DNA from: Warburgia ugandensis
Lineage: Eukaryota; Streptophyta; Magnoliopsida; Canellales; Canellaceae
Assembly: GCA_035236585.1 (NCBI GenBank)
Contig: CP141128.1
Span: 23,961,618-24,025,617, forward strand
Reading direction: 5' to 3'
Length of the DNA stretch: 64,000 bases
Below, piece by piece: positions 44,529-56,400 of the stretch. Under the pieces are notes generated by a model, which worked only from the letters and a program-made list of their open reading frames with translations, was not told the DNA's origin and ran no database searches. Position 1 is the first letter of the stretch, and every line of letters starts with the position of its first letter. Made by a program: the position numbers and the translations under genes.

Positions 44529-46929
44529 TGTAATGCCTCAAATTTTGAAACTATTTTGTAAAAGTGGTTAATTTTGAAAATTAATAGATGTTTTAGATTT
44601 TTAATATTAATAAAAATATGAAACAAAATAATTTTGAGAAAAATTAGTACCATTAGATCCTACACTCAAAATGGAATCCAACGCCTCAAAGAACACTAAA
44701 AACGGAGCTCATATGAAGAAGTTATAGGCGTTTGAAGATTGAGGGCATATATGTAATTTGAGTATAAAACAAACAGGACCCGAAAACACAAGGGGTTTTT
44801 TTACTAACGGCAACCCCCCAAGTCATCCCCTACCTCCAGCCACTGCCATTCTCGACTCTTCCAGAACTGCCTCTGTAGGGGTGGTGCTAGAAAGGATGAC
44901 GACAATGCCATGGGACGGCACCACCTCCCTCATCTATAAAACTCGTTTCCCCTCTTCCCCGATCATCCTCATTCTCCTCTTCTTCTTCTTCGGCCAAGCT
45001 AGGGTTCCAACAAAAAAAAAAAAATCAGAAAACCCTACATCGGTTTTCCCTGTAAAGACCGACAACGACCAGGCCTTTCCTTCAGGGTAGCCATTCCCCT
45101 CGCTTGTCTTCCCGATTTTTCTCATGGAAGCACCGAACAATGGGTTTTCCCCTTCCATGTACGTTCCGGCGACCTGGGATGCAGGCAAAGGAAAAGGGAG
45201 CTGCACCCACCTGCTATGGCACCCTCTTAGGCTTCCAGGTAAGACCCTTTTTCCTCCTCTTTCTATTTTCTCCTTTCCCAGGTTGGATCTGGTCATTTTT
45301 TTGGCCTGAAATTGTCAGACCCGACCCATCAAAGAAGACGACCTCGGGGATGCCACGTGTGACGCACTCCCTGGGGTGGTCCTCGTGCACATGCCATGTG
45401 CGGGTGCAGTTCCAGTGCGACCGGGATGCGCGAGTGTCCCAGGAGCCGTGACTCTCGCATCCCACGCCAAATATGTGTCCGCACAACACACATCCAGGAT
45501 GCGCTATAATGTGCCGCTCGGGCATGTGCCAGCATGCGATCGTAGTCGTGGCTCGACCGGGACGAGCACGTGTCCTGGGAACAATGACGCGCTGGCCCTA
45601 AATGGACGATCTAGTTCATCCGTGACTTTGTGATGCTGTAGGACTCCGAATGACGATTCGAAGTAACGATGTGGACTTAATGAGATGATAAAACTTAAGA
45701 TCATAGGATTATTCAGTATAACTATAGCCTAAGAAATATAAAGATCTTTGAGATCTAGCCAAGAAGTGCGCTAAGCAAGGGCCTATAGATCTTAAAAGGC
45801 AGATTTAGCAATTAATCTATAAGTCTAAGTAATGACCCATGAAGGTTGAAAAATAATACTTGAATCCTTGTTATTAATGAATATGTAGGGTTTCACTAAG
45901 ATGGATCAGGGTCTAGTAATGAAGAATGTGATTCATGGAACATTAAGGTAGGTAGTCTGATACTGGTACGTTTTTAATGCATTTCCAAATATACTTGATA
46001 AGTAGGTAGTCTGATCCTACTAAGTTTTTAAAACACATCTTAAACTCGGACTTGCTTTATTATCGTGGTTAGCATGTTTTTGAGATATGATATGCAACCT
46101 TGTCTTCATGATTTTGAGATATAATGTTCTTATACCAGCATGCAGAAATGTCTTCATATTTTATGGCTTTGAATGCGATACTAACATGAACAAATTTTAT
46201 GCATTGCTCGCATGTTTTGAAAATAATTGCATTTGGATTATTTCCTATCCTCGAGGGGTTGCCAAAAGACTTTAGAGTGCCCAAAAGACACTGGTGAGGC
46301 AATGTGAGGGACCCAAAGAGGACATGATTTTTATATTTTATGGGTTGATAAGCCTGGTGGGCACTATGCTGAGAGGAGGTATGGGGTTGGTCTCCTGGCC
46401 TCTACCACCAAAAGGGTGGATGGTGTCACTGTTGTGGTAAACAGGGACTACTACTGAATGTGTTCACGGCACCCTTTCGGGGACATCCATAGTTCCCGTG
46501 GAGGCTATGGTGGATTCCAGCTATATGCTGAGTATGAGCGTAGTGGCCCTATGATTTCAGTGTGATTGATATGCATATAGCATCAAGATGGTCGTATAAA
46601 AGTACTCGTGACCAGTTGGCATGACGTGTACGCAGAGAGACTCATGTGCTTGATACTAGCATCTGCTTGAAATAATGGCTATTTTAAGAATTTCATGATT
46701 ATTATATTTGCCTCACTGGTTTGATGCATTTGCTACGATCTTCGTATATGAATCTAGTGATTTCTATTTTATGATTTTGATCATATTTATTATTGAATAC
46801 TAAATTATGAGAAAGGATTTTCCCACTGCATTGCATTGTTTTCTAAAAATATTTTCAAGTAAGGATCGATCCCACTCTAGGAATTAGTTATTGCATTTAA
46901 AAATGCATGTGAAAACACAGGTCGTCACA
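44529..46929 (+). mobile_element. 2.4-kb LTR of the non-autonomous element
   Basis: Starts TGTAATGCCTCAAATTTTG, ends CACAGGTCGTCACA; 2,401 bp. It aligns throughout with the solo LTR 50990-53426. Body blocks such as GGTGGGCACTATGCTGAGAGG and CCACCAAAAGGGTGGATGG also match the 2.7-kb chromovirus LTRs (33650-33900, minus), so the two are sister families. GC-rich stretches (44770-45650) give several open frames, none with a domain. Confidence 0.93.
44934..44941 (+). promoter_or_regulatory. TATA box in 2.4-kb LTR
   Basis: CTATAAAA about 405 bp into the LTR, followed by a CT-rich stretch typical of plant transcription starts. Conserved in the solo LTR at 51377-51384. Confidence 0.6.
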
Positions 46930-46930
46930 G

Positions 46931-46942
46931 TGGTATCAGAGC
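46931..46942 (+). other. second primer binding site, after the LTR
   Basis: TGGTATCAGAGC, one base after the LTR end GTCGTCACA. A primer site downstream of what should be the 3' LTR means that this LTR also stands in 5' LTR position, as in tandem or unequally recombined elements. Confidence 0.92.
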
Positions 46943-47282
46943 TAGACCCCGACCTGGTGTGGGTGGCTAGCCGGGCGTGGGCTGCAGCTGTCAGCTTGCC
47001 GATGGAGGCAGACACACGGGAATGCGTGTCCCCTAAGGGGGAGAGGTGAAGCCTCAGGCCGATGAGGGCGGGCTGATGAGGGTGGGCCAAGAAGGCTGGT
47101 AGGCTTCTAGGCTGGGGTGAGGGATTGAGAGTTAGTCCCACATCGCTAGGGGGAAGGGTGTTGGGTTGTTGATAATAGTGCTGAGGACTTCCCTTACAAC
47201 GATGCGTTTTCCCTTACGGGGGTGTATGGGCACTCTGGCACGGACAATATCATTGTAGTGGGTGGGCCCTCAAGTTGTTACA
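46943..47282 (+). other. GC-rich tail of the insertion
   Basis: About 340 bp, clearly richer in G+C than its surroundings, including GTTAGTCCCACATCGCTAGG, GATGCGTTTTCCCTTACGG, GGCACTCTGGCACGGACAAT and a final GTTGTTACA. Its complement begins TGTAACAAC, like an LTR start, so it may be the outer end of a minus-oriented element. As I recall, similar strings are widespread next to plant retroelement leaders. No gene is seen. Confidence 0.5.
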
Positions 47283-48539
47283 ATCGATTTAATTGTAATG
47301 CTCACTTCAATTTTCTTTTGTTTTTAGCTATTATTGTGTTCCTTTTAAGCTCAATAATGTGAGTCAGAGTTGAACTAGGTCAGCTACTACAGGGTGATGT
47401 CATATCATTACATCTTGAGACATTATTCCTACTTACTTCTATGCTTCATGTTTAATGATGCTCCTTTTAGTGATTGCAAATCTAACCTTGAGAAGAGTCA
47501 TTCATGCAAAATATAGTGTACTTTAATATCGCATTTCTTGAAAGGGTTGTTGTTGTAGTTATGTGAAAATGGTAATACTATGTAGATGACTGAAAAGAAA
47601 TAACTTATTTTTGGTGATTGTAAATTGCTTCCTATGGCCAACTATATATGAAGTTTTTGCATCTAGCAATAATAGAAGGAAGCTTGAATACTAAAACAGT
47701 ATAGTTGAAATTAATACAGTGATTAAATAAAAGTTTGATATGCAATGGTTGGTTATTAATCACATTGACATTGTAAACTCATATGAGCACAAGTCATGAT
47801 AACTAAACATTCACTTGCAAATTTAGGATTATATTGGTGTTGATTGTACCAATTCTTTGATTTCCTATTTTAGTACTATTTCATGGCATGAAGTTTGAGT
47901 ATTGTCATGGAGTGCCCTGGAACATTCATATACTTAATAACTTTGCATAAGAACATCAAGAAAGAATTCAGAAAGCATATGCCTAGTTTGCTGGTAGTGG
48001 AGTAGTGTTATATAAAAGAGGATGTTGATCTATTGCACTCCTTTGAAGGAGAAACTTGCAAAAGAATAACTTTGAAATGGTATATTGTAATTGTTTTCCT
48101 AATGTGGTTTTTGTACAGGGTGGAGTACCTTGTCCTAGATGAATCTAATAAGCTATTTGAGCTATGTTTTGTACAAACAAATTAATTCTATTGTCAAAGC
48201 ATGCTCAAATCCTTCAATAATCAAGTCATTGTTTAGTGCTACTTTACTTGATTTAGTTGAGAAACTTGCATGCACAATAATGCGTGATGCTCTTCGGGTT
48301 ATTGTGGGTCGAAAGTAAGTGTGAGATGTGAATTGAACTACAATGCCCTACTTGATCTCTGATAAATGATTTGTTATAGACCTATGCATTTTTTACCATC
48401 TAATTTGGTAGTCCATAAGTATTCTCTAACTTGAAAATGTTTTGATAAGAATTCTGCATCAAAACTCATAAAGCAAAAATTTGTTTTTACTGGAAGTGAG
48501 GAAGGAAAGCTACTTGCACTGTGACAAAGTTTTACAGAG
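47283..48539 (+). pseudogene. RH57: DEAD-box helicase RH57/ROK1-like pseudogene, copy B, 3' exons
   Basis: Continuation of copy B after the LTR insertion (homologous to 4513-5744). Exon-like blocks: 48119-48314, with VEYLVLDESNKLFEL (motif II with the same Asn as copy A), a one-base frameshift after CFVQ, then VKACSNPSIIKSLFSATLLD (motif III) up to IVGRK and a GTAAGT donor; and 48450-48539, with LIKQKFVFTGSEEGKLLAL, TGA at 48522-48524 and a GTATGT donor at 48540. Copy B therefore reaches one donor further than copy A. The helicase C-domain is missing. Confidence 0.85.
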
Positions 48540-48545
48540 GTATGT

Positions 48546-49135
48546 CTACTTGATAATGGTTACAATAAATATTTTAGGAAGCCATAAATCTTGAGATTAA
48601 GCAATAATATCCTATGTAATATGGATATTGGAATATACACCCTTGATTAAAAGTAAAAGACGAAACTTAACTACTATTAGGAAGTAGGAACGATCTTGTA
48701 CTTAAACCATAAAACTTATCTTGGTGATGCTAATGATTCTTTTGACACATAATAACTGATGTTACCTTCTTCTTCTTCTTTTTTCCTTTTTGCTACTATA
48801 AGAAAATATATGAGTAAAAATAAATAAATAAATAACATAGCTTGCCCTTCTCAAAACTTGTGCTTGTTAGCGCCTGACAAAATTAATTGAGTATACGATG
48901 TTCAAAATCAAAGATTTGAGAGATGTGTGAAGGAGCTATTCAGTAGTCAGCCTTGGTGTGAGCAGAGCTGTGTCAGGCAAAAGCATTTATTTGTAGAAGC
49001 TAAAATCAACTATGATGGCCCATCTTTTGGCATCTATTGACCTGCGGTCATGCTTTGATCTTTTGAGAGATCAAATTTTTGCATTGAGTCTAACTTTGTT
49101 TGAAAAACTAGAAGTTAAGGTTCCAATATGATACA
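48546..49135. other. AT-rich DNA after the helicase relic
   Basis: About 590 bp of probable intron or spacer with short simple repeats (CTTCTTCTT near 48770, AAATAAATAAAT near 48820). A short open piece near 48900-48950 (VQNQRFERCVKELF) faintly recalls the start of a helicase C-domain exon, but this is too weak to call. Confidence 0.5.
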
Positions 49136-50389
49136 TACAGGGATATGTATACAATTTATCCTTTAATATAGTTGGAATATGAAATTCCCCTTTCTTGTGA
49201 AAAATTAGATATTTTGTGTATTATTTACATTTCTACCCTAGACTTTCAAAATAGTAGAATTAAGCCTAATTAGTGATAATTAAGTAATTTCTAGGAATAA
49301 AATATTTACAATATAACAATATTTATCCAAATTATCTTTTAATATAGTTAGAATGTGAAATTACTCTTTCTTTTGCAAAATTAGATATTTTGTGCACTTT
49401 TTACATTTGTACTATTAACTGTCAAAATAGTAGAATTAAACCAAATTAGTAATAATTAAGTGCGTTATAAGATAAAAATATTGAAAATAATGGTATATAT
49501 GTATATATATATACAATTTATCTTTTAATATAGTGGGAATGTGAAGTTACTCTTTCTTGTGTAAAATTAAATATTTTTAGGCATTTTTTATGTTTGTACC
49601 TTGGAATTCAAAATAGTAAAATTAAACTAATTAGTGATAATTAAGTGATTTGTACAACTAAAATATTAAAAATATAGGGATATATATACAATTTATCTTT
49701 TAATATATTGGAATATAAAATTTCTCTTTCTTTTGCAAAATTAGATATTTTGTGTATTTTTTAAATTTATGTTCTCAACCTTAAAAATAGTAGAATTAAG
49801 CTAATTAGTGATAATTAAGTAATTTTTAAGTAAAAAATATTCAAAATATAAGGAGATCTATACAATTTATCTTTTAATATAGTTCGAATGTGAAATTGTT
49901 GTTTATTTTTCAAAATTAGCTTTTTTATGCATTTTTTATATTTGTAATCAACACCTTCAAAATAGTAGAATTAAGCATACTTAGTGAAAATTAAGTGATT
50001 TTCTAGACTAAAATATTCAAAATATTGGGATATATATAAAATTTATGTTTTAAAATAGTTAGACTTTGAAATTGCTCTTATTTTAGAAAAATTAGATATT
50101 TTTTGCATTTGTTACATTTGTATTTTACACCTTTAAAATAGTAGAATTAAGCTTAATTAGTGATAATTAAGTGATTTCTATGAATATTCAAAATATAGGA
50201 TATGTATATAATTTATCTTTTAATATAGTTGGAATGTCAAATTGTTGTTTATTTTGCAAAATTAGATATTTTGTATATTTTTTACATTTGTTACCTACAC
50301 TTTCAAAACAATAGAATTAAGCCTAATTAGTGATAATTAAGTGATTTTTAAGAATAAAATATTCAAAAAATAGGAATATTTATACAAGA
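49136..50389. repeat. 176-bp satellite, reverse orientation
   Basis: The same AT-rich satellite as 8695-11530, read in complement: GATATGTATACAATTTATC, GTGAAATT..CTTTCTTGTG, TTAGATATTTTGTGCATTTT, AGTAGAATTAAGCCTAATTAGTG. About seven units, diverged, with short TA-dinucleotide expansions near 49495-49515. Confidence 0.9.
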
Positions 50390-50989
50390 TAAATATCTAA
50401 TTTTACACAAGAAAGAGCAATTTTACATTTCAACTATTTTAAAAGGTAAATTGTATACACAGCCCTATATTTTTAATATTTTAGTCTTAAAAATCACTTG
50501 ACTATCACTAATTTTGCTTAATTATACTATTTTGAAGGGTTAAGGTACAAATGTAAAAAATGTACAAAATATCTAATGTTACACAAGAAAGAGCAATTTC
50601 ACATTCTAACTATATTAAAGTATAAATTGTGCGTACATCCCTATATTTTGAATATTTTTGTCTTAAATGTTGATTAATTATCACTAATTAGGCTTAATTC
50701 TACTATTTTGAAGGTCCAAGGTACAAATGTAAAAAATACACAAAATAACTAATTTTGTACAAGAAAAAGTAATCTCACATTCCAACTATTTTAAAAGATA
50801 AATTGTGCACATATCCCAATATTTTGTATATTTTAGTCTTAAAAATCACTTAATTATTTCTAATTAAGCTTTATTCTACTAGTTAGATGGACCAAGATAC
50901 ACATGTAAAAGATGCACAAAATATCTAATTTTACACAAGATAGTGCAATTTCACATTCCAACTATTTTAAAAGATCAATTGTATACATA
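50390..50989. repeat. 176-bp satellite, forward orientation
   Basis: At about 50390 the array changes direction (ATACAAGATAAATATCTAATT) and runs forward for three and a half units up to the solo LTR, resuming after it at 53427. Confidence 0.9.
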
Positions 50990-53426
50990 TGTAATGCCTT
51001 AAAATTTGAAACTATTTTATAAAAGTGGTTAATTTTGAAAATTAATATATGTTTTAGATGTTTAATATTAATAAAAATATGAAACAAAAGAAATTGTGAG
51101 AAAATTTTGTACCATTAGATCCTACACTCAAAATGGAATCCAATGCCTCAAAGAACACTGAAAACGGAGCTCGTATGAAGAAGTTATAGGCATTTAAAGA
51201 TTGAGGGCATATATGTAATTTGATTATAAAACAAACAGGACCCGAAAACACAGAGGGCCGTTTTACTAACGGCACCCCCAGGTCATCCCCTACCTCCACC
51301 CACCGCCATTCTTGACTCTTCCAGAACCGCCTCTGCAGGGCGGTGCTGGAAAGGATGGCGGCACCGCCTCCCTCATCTATAAAACTTGTTTCCCCTCTTC
51401 CCCGATCATCATCATTCTCCTCTTCTTCTTCTCCATCCAAGCTAGGATTCCAGCAAAACTCTCCATTGGTTTTCCCTGTAAAGACCGGCAACGGCTAGGC
51501 CTTTCCTTCAGGCCAGCCATTCCCCTCGCTTGTCTTCCCCATTTTTCCCATGGAAGCACCGAACAATGGGTTTTCCCCTTCCCTGTACTTTTTGGCGACC
51601 TGGGATGCAAGCAAAGGAAAAGGGAGCTGCACCCAATGGATATGGCACCGTCTTAGGCTTCCAAGTAAGACCCTTTTTCCTCCTCTTTCTAATTTCTCCT
51701 TTCCCGGGCCAGATCCATGCCGAATCTGGTCATTTTTCCAGCCTGAAATCGCCAGACCCAACCCATCGAAGAAGACGACCCTGGGGACACAGTGTGTGAC
51801 GCACTCCCTATGGTGGTCCTTGTGCGCATGCCGAATGCGGGCACAGTTCCAGTGCGACCGGGATGCGCGAGCATCCCAGGAGCTGTGACTCTCTCGTCCT
51901 ACGCCAAAGACCAGTCCACGCAATGCACATCCAGGATGCGCATTGTAGTACACTGTTCGGGCATGTGCTAGCATGCGACCATAGTAGCGACTCTACCGGG
52001 ATGAGCACGTGTCCTACGAACTGTGACGCGCTGGCCCTAAATGGACGATCTGGTTCGTCTGTGACTTTGTGACACTAAATATGCAATTACGAAGGCTATA
52101 AGACTTCGATTGAATATTCGAAAGAACCATTGTGTCCGTAGTAACGATGCAGACCTAATGAGACGATAAAACTTAGGATCATAGGAGTATTCAATATAAC
52201 TATAGCCTATGATCTTTGAGATCTAGCCTAGAAGCGCACTAAGCAAGGGCATAAAGATCTTAAAAGGCAGATTTAGCCATTAATCTATACGTCTGAGTAA
52301 TGACCCATGAAGGTTGAAAAATAATACTTGAATCCTTGTTATTAATGAATATCCACGGTTTCACTAAGATGGATCAGGGTCAAGTAATGAAGAATGCGGT
52401 TCAAGGAACATCAAGGTAGGTAGTTTGATACTGCTACATTTTTAATGCATTTCCAAATATACTTAATAAGTAGGTAGTCTGATCCTACTAAGTTTTTAAA
52501 ACGCATCTTAAACTCGAACTTGCTTTATTATCGTGGTTAGCATGTTTTTGAGATATGATATGCAACCTTGTCTTCATGATTTTGAGATATAATGTTCTTA
52601 TACCAGCATGCGAAAATGTCTTCATATTTTATGGCTTTGAATGCGATACTAGCATGAATAGATTTTATGCATTGCTTGCATGTTTTGAAAATAATTGCAT
52701 TTGGATTATTTCCTATCCTCGAGGGGTTACCAAAAGACACTGAAGTGCCCGAAAGATGCTGGTGAGGCAGTGTGAGGGACCCAAAGAGGACATGATTTTT
52801 ATATTTTACGGGTTGATAAGCCTGGTGGGCACTATGCTGAGAGGAGGTACAAGGTTGGCCTCCCAGACTCTACCACCAAAAGGGTGGATGGTATCACTGC
52901 CAAAAAGGTATTGTCCCTTCCCTGACTGCTGTGGTAAATAGGGACGACCACTGGAGGTGTTCACGACACCCTTTCAGGGACATCCATAGTCGTCGTGGAG
53001 GCTATGGTGAATTCTAGCTATATGCTGAGTATGAGCGTAGTAGCCCTATGATTTCAATGTGATTGATATGCATATAGCATCGAGATGGTCGTATATGAGT
53101 ACTCATGACCAGTTGGCGTGATATGTACGCTGAGAGACTCATGTGCTTGATACTAGCATCTGCTTGGAATAATGACTATTTTAAGAATTTCACGATTATT
53201 ATATTTGACTCGCTAATTTGATGCATTTGCTGAGATCTCCATATATGAATCTAGTGATTTCTATTTTATGATTTTGATCATATTTATCGTTGAATACTAA
53301 ATTATGAGAAAGGATTTTCCCACTGCATTGCATTATTTTCTAAAAATATTTTCAAATAGGGATCGATCCCGCTCTAGGAATTAGTTATTGCATTTAAAAA
53401 TGCATTTGAAAACCCAGGTCGTCACA
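50990..53426 (+). mobile_element. 2.4-kb solo LTR in satellite
   Basis: Starts TGTAATGCCTTAAAATTTG, ends AACCCAGGTCGTCACA; 2,437 bp, aligning with the LTR at 44529-46929. Flanked by a perfect 5-bp duplication ACATA (50985-50989 and 53427-53431), and the satellite unit (GTATACATATCC) is continuous once it is removed. No internal region, so it was formed by LTR-LTR recombination. It contains the U3 block near 51137 and a CTATAAAA box at 51377-51384. Confidence 0.95.
51377..51384 (+). promoter_or_regulatory. TATA box in solo LTR
   Basis: CTATAAAA about 387 bp into the LTR, conserved with 44934-44941 including the flanking CTCAT and the CT-rich downstream stretch. Confidence 0.6.
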
Positions 53427-56400
53427 ACATATCCCCATATTTTGAATATTTTAGCCTTAGAAATCACTTAATTACTAATTTGGCTTAATTCTATTATTTT
53501 GAAGGTCCACGGTATAATTGTAAAAATCCATAAAATATTTAATTTTAATAAGAAAGAGCAATTTCACATTCAAACTATCTTAAAAGATATATTGTATACA
53601 TATCCTTATATTTTGAATATTTTAGTCTTTGAAATCACTTAATTATCACTAATGAGGGTTAATTCTATTATTTTGACGGTCTAGGGTACAAATATAAAAA
53701 ATACAAAAAATATCTAATTTTGCATAGGAGAGAGTAATTTCACATTCCAATTATATTAAAAGATAAATTTTATACATATCACTAAATTTTGAATATTATA
53801 GTCTTAAAAATCACTTAATTAATACTAATTAAGCTTATTATACTATTTTAAAGGTCCATGGTACAAATGTCAAAAATGGACAAAATATCTAATTTTACAA
53901 GAAAGTTCAATTTCACATTCTAAATATAATCAAGGGTAAATTGTATAAATATCCCTTTATTTTGGATATTTTTGTCATAGAAATCACTTAATTATTACTA
54001 ATTAGGCTTAATTACAATTTTCATGGTCCATGATACAAAAGTAAAAAATTCACAAAATATCTAATTTTACTAAAGAAAGAAGAATTTCACATTTCTACTA
54101 TTTTAAATGATAAATTGTATACATATCCTTATATTTTAAATATTTTACTCTTAGAAATCACGTAATTATTGCTAATTAGGATTAATTCTACTATTTTGAT
54201 GGTCCATGGTCTAAATGTAAAAAATGCTCAAAATATCTAATTTTATACAAGAAAGAGCAATTTCAAATTCCAACTATAATAAATGATAATTTCTATACAT
54301 ATCACTATATTTTGAATATTTTAGTCGAACAAATCACTACATTATCACTAATTAGACTTAATCCTACTATTTTGAAGGTCTAGCATACATATGCAAATTG
54401 CAAAAAATATCTAATTGTACACAAGAAATAGTAATTTCACATTTCAGTACATTAAAAGATAAATTGTATATATATCACTATAATTTGAATATTCTTGTCT
54501 TAAAAATTACTTAATTATCACTAATTAGGCTTAATTTTACTATTTTAAAGGTCTAAAGTAAAAATGTAAAAAATATCTAATTTTACACAAGAAAGTGCAA
54601 TTGCACATTCTAACATTATTGAAATATAAATTGTATACATATTCATTTATTTTAGATATTTTTGTCATAGAAATCACTTAATAATTCTACAATTTTGATG
54701 GTATAAGATACAAAAGTAAAAAATGCACAAAATATCAAATTTTACTAATGAAAGAGAAATTTCATATTTCTACTATTTTAAATGATAAATTGTATACATA
54801 TTCCTATATTTTGAATATTTTAGTCTTAAAAATCACTTAATTATTACTAATTGGGGTTAATTCTACTTTTTTGATGGTCCGAGGTATAAATGTAAAAAAT
54901 ACCCAAAATATCTAATTTTACCCAAGAAAGAGAAATTTCACATTCCAATTATTTTTAAAAATAAATTGTATACATAGCCCTGTATTTTGAATATTTTAGT
55001 GTTACAAATCACTAAATTATCATTAATTAAACTTAATTCTATTATTTTGAAGGTCCAACATACAAATGCAAATTACATAAAGTATCTAATTGTATATAAG
55101 AAAGAGTAATTTAATATTTCAACTATATTAAAAGATAAATTGTATACATATCCCTAAATTTTGAATATTTTTGTCTTAAGAATCACTTAATTATTACTAA
55201 TTAGACTTAATTATACTATTTTAAAGGTCCAATGTATAAATATAAAAAATATATAATTTTACATAAGAAAGTGCAAGTTCAGATTCTAACTATATTGAAA
55301 GATAAATGGTATACATATCCATTTATTTTCAATATTTTAGTTATAAAAATAACTTAATTATCACTAATTATGCTTAATTCTATAGTTTTGAAGGTCTAGG
55401 ACATAAACATAAAAAATGCACAAAATGTCTAATTTTACACAAAAAGTGGAATTTCATGTTCCAACTATATTAAAAGATAAATTATATACATGTCCCTATA
55501 TTTTGAATATTTTAATCTTAAAAATCACTTAATTATCACTAATTTGGTCATTTCTACTGTTTTAAAAGTCCATGATAGAAATATAAAAAATGCACAAAAT
55601 ATTTTATTTTACACAAGAAAGAGCAATTTCACATTCCAACATTCTTAAATGATAAATTGTATGCATTTTCCTCTATTTTAAATATTTTAGTCTTTAAAAT
55701 TACTTAATTATCACTAATTTGGTTTAATTATACTATTTTTAAGGTCTGAGATACTAATGTAAAAAATGCATAAAATACCTAATTTTACACAAGAAAGAGC
55801 AATTTAACATTCAACAATTTTAAAAGATAAATTACAAACATATTCTTATGTTTAGAATATTTTACTCTTAGAAATTACTAAATTATCACTTATTAGGGTT
55901 AATCTATAGTTTTGAAGGTTTAAGGTACCAATGTAAAAAATGCACAAAATATCAAATCTTACATAAAAAAGAGCAGTTTCACATTCCAACTATTTTAAAA
56001 AAAATAAATTGTATATGTATTTCTATATTTTGAAAATTTTAGTCTTAGAAATTAGTAAATTATCACTAATTAGGCTTAATTCTATAGTTTTGAAGGTGCA
56101 GGGTACAAATGTAAAAAATGTACAAAATATCTAATTTTACACAAGAAAGATCAATTTCATGTGTCAAAAATTTTAAAAGATAAATTTTAAACATATTACT
56201 ATATTTTGAATATTTAAGCTTTAGAAATCACTTAATTATATCTAATTTGGCTTAATTCTACATTTTTGAAGATCCATGGTACAAATTTAAAAAATGTACA
56301 AAATATCTAATTTTACACAAGAAGAGCAATTTCACATTCTAACTATTTTAAAATATAAATTGTATAAATATTCCTATATTTTGAATATTTTAGTCTTAAA

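Larger units (their letters stand above)
42518..47282 (+). mobile_element. rearranged non-autonomous LTR element in copy B
   Basis: Insertion of 4,765 bp. It starts TGTGATGACC, ends GTTGTTACA and is flanked by ATCGG and ATCGA (or by a perfect AATCG if the ends are shifted by one base). Content in order: an inverted LTR 3' end, a direct LTR 3' end, primer site, 1.46-kb internal DNA without pol, polypurine tract, a full 2.4-kb LTR, a second primer site, and a GC-rich tail. A normal element would have one LTR at each end, so the 5' LTR is replaced by a foldback and the 3' side runs on past the LTR into a second leader, as if derived from a tandem or circular form. Confidence 0.75.

Noticed and set aside
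44758..45633. Several overlapping frames of 85-120 codons on both strands
   Set aside because: Inside the 2.4-kb LTR, around its probable promoter; not kept in the solo LTR in the same frames.
46931..46942. Possible tRNA gene or fragment
   Set aside because: Only the short complement of the tRNA-iMet 3' end is present, directly after an LTR; no cloverleaf.
48900..48950. Possible helicase C-domain exon (VQNQRFERCVKELF)
   Set aside because: Match to the family is too short and imperfect, and no splice signals are clear.
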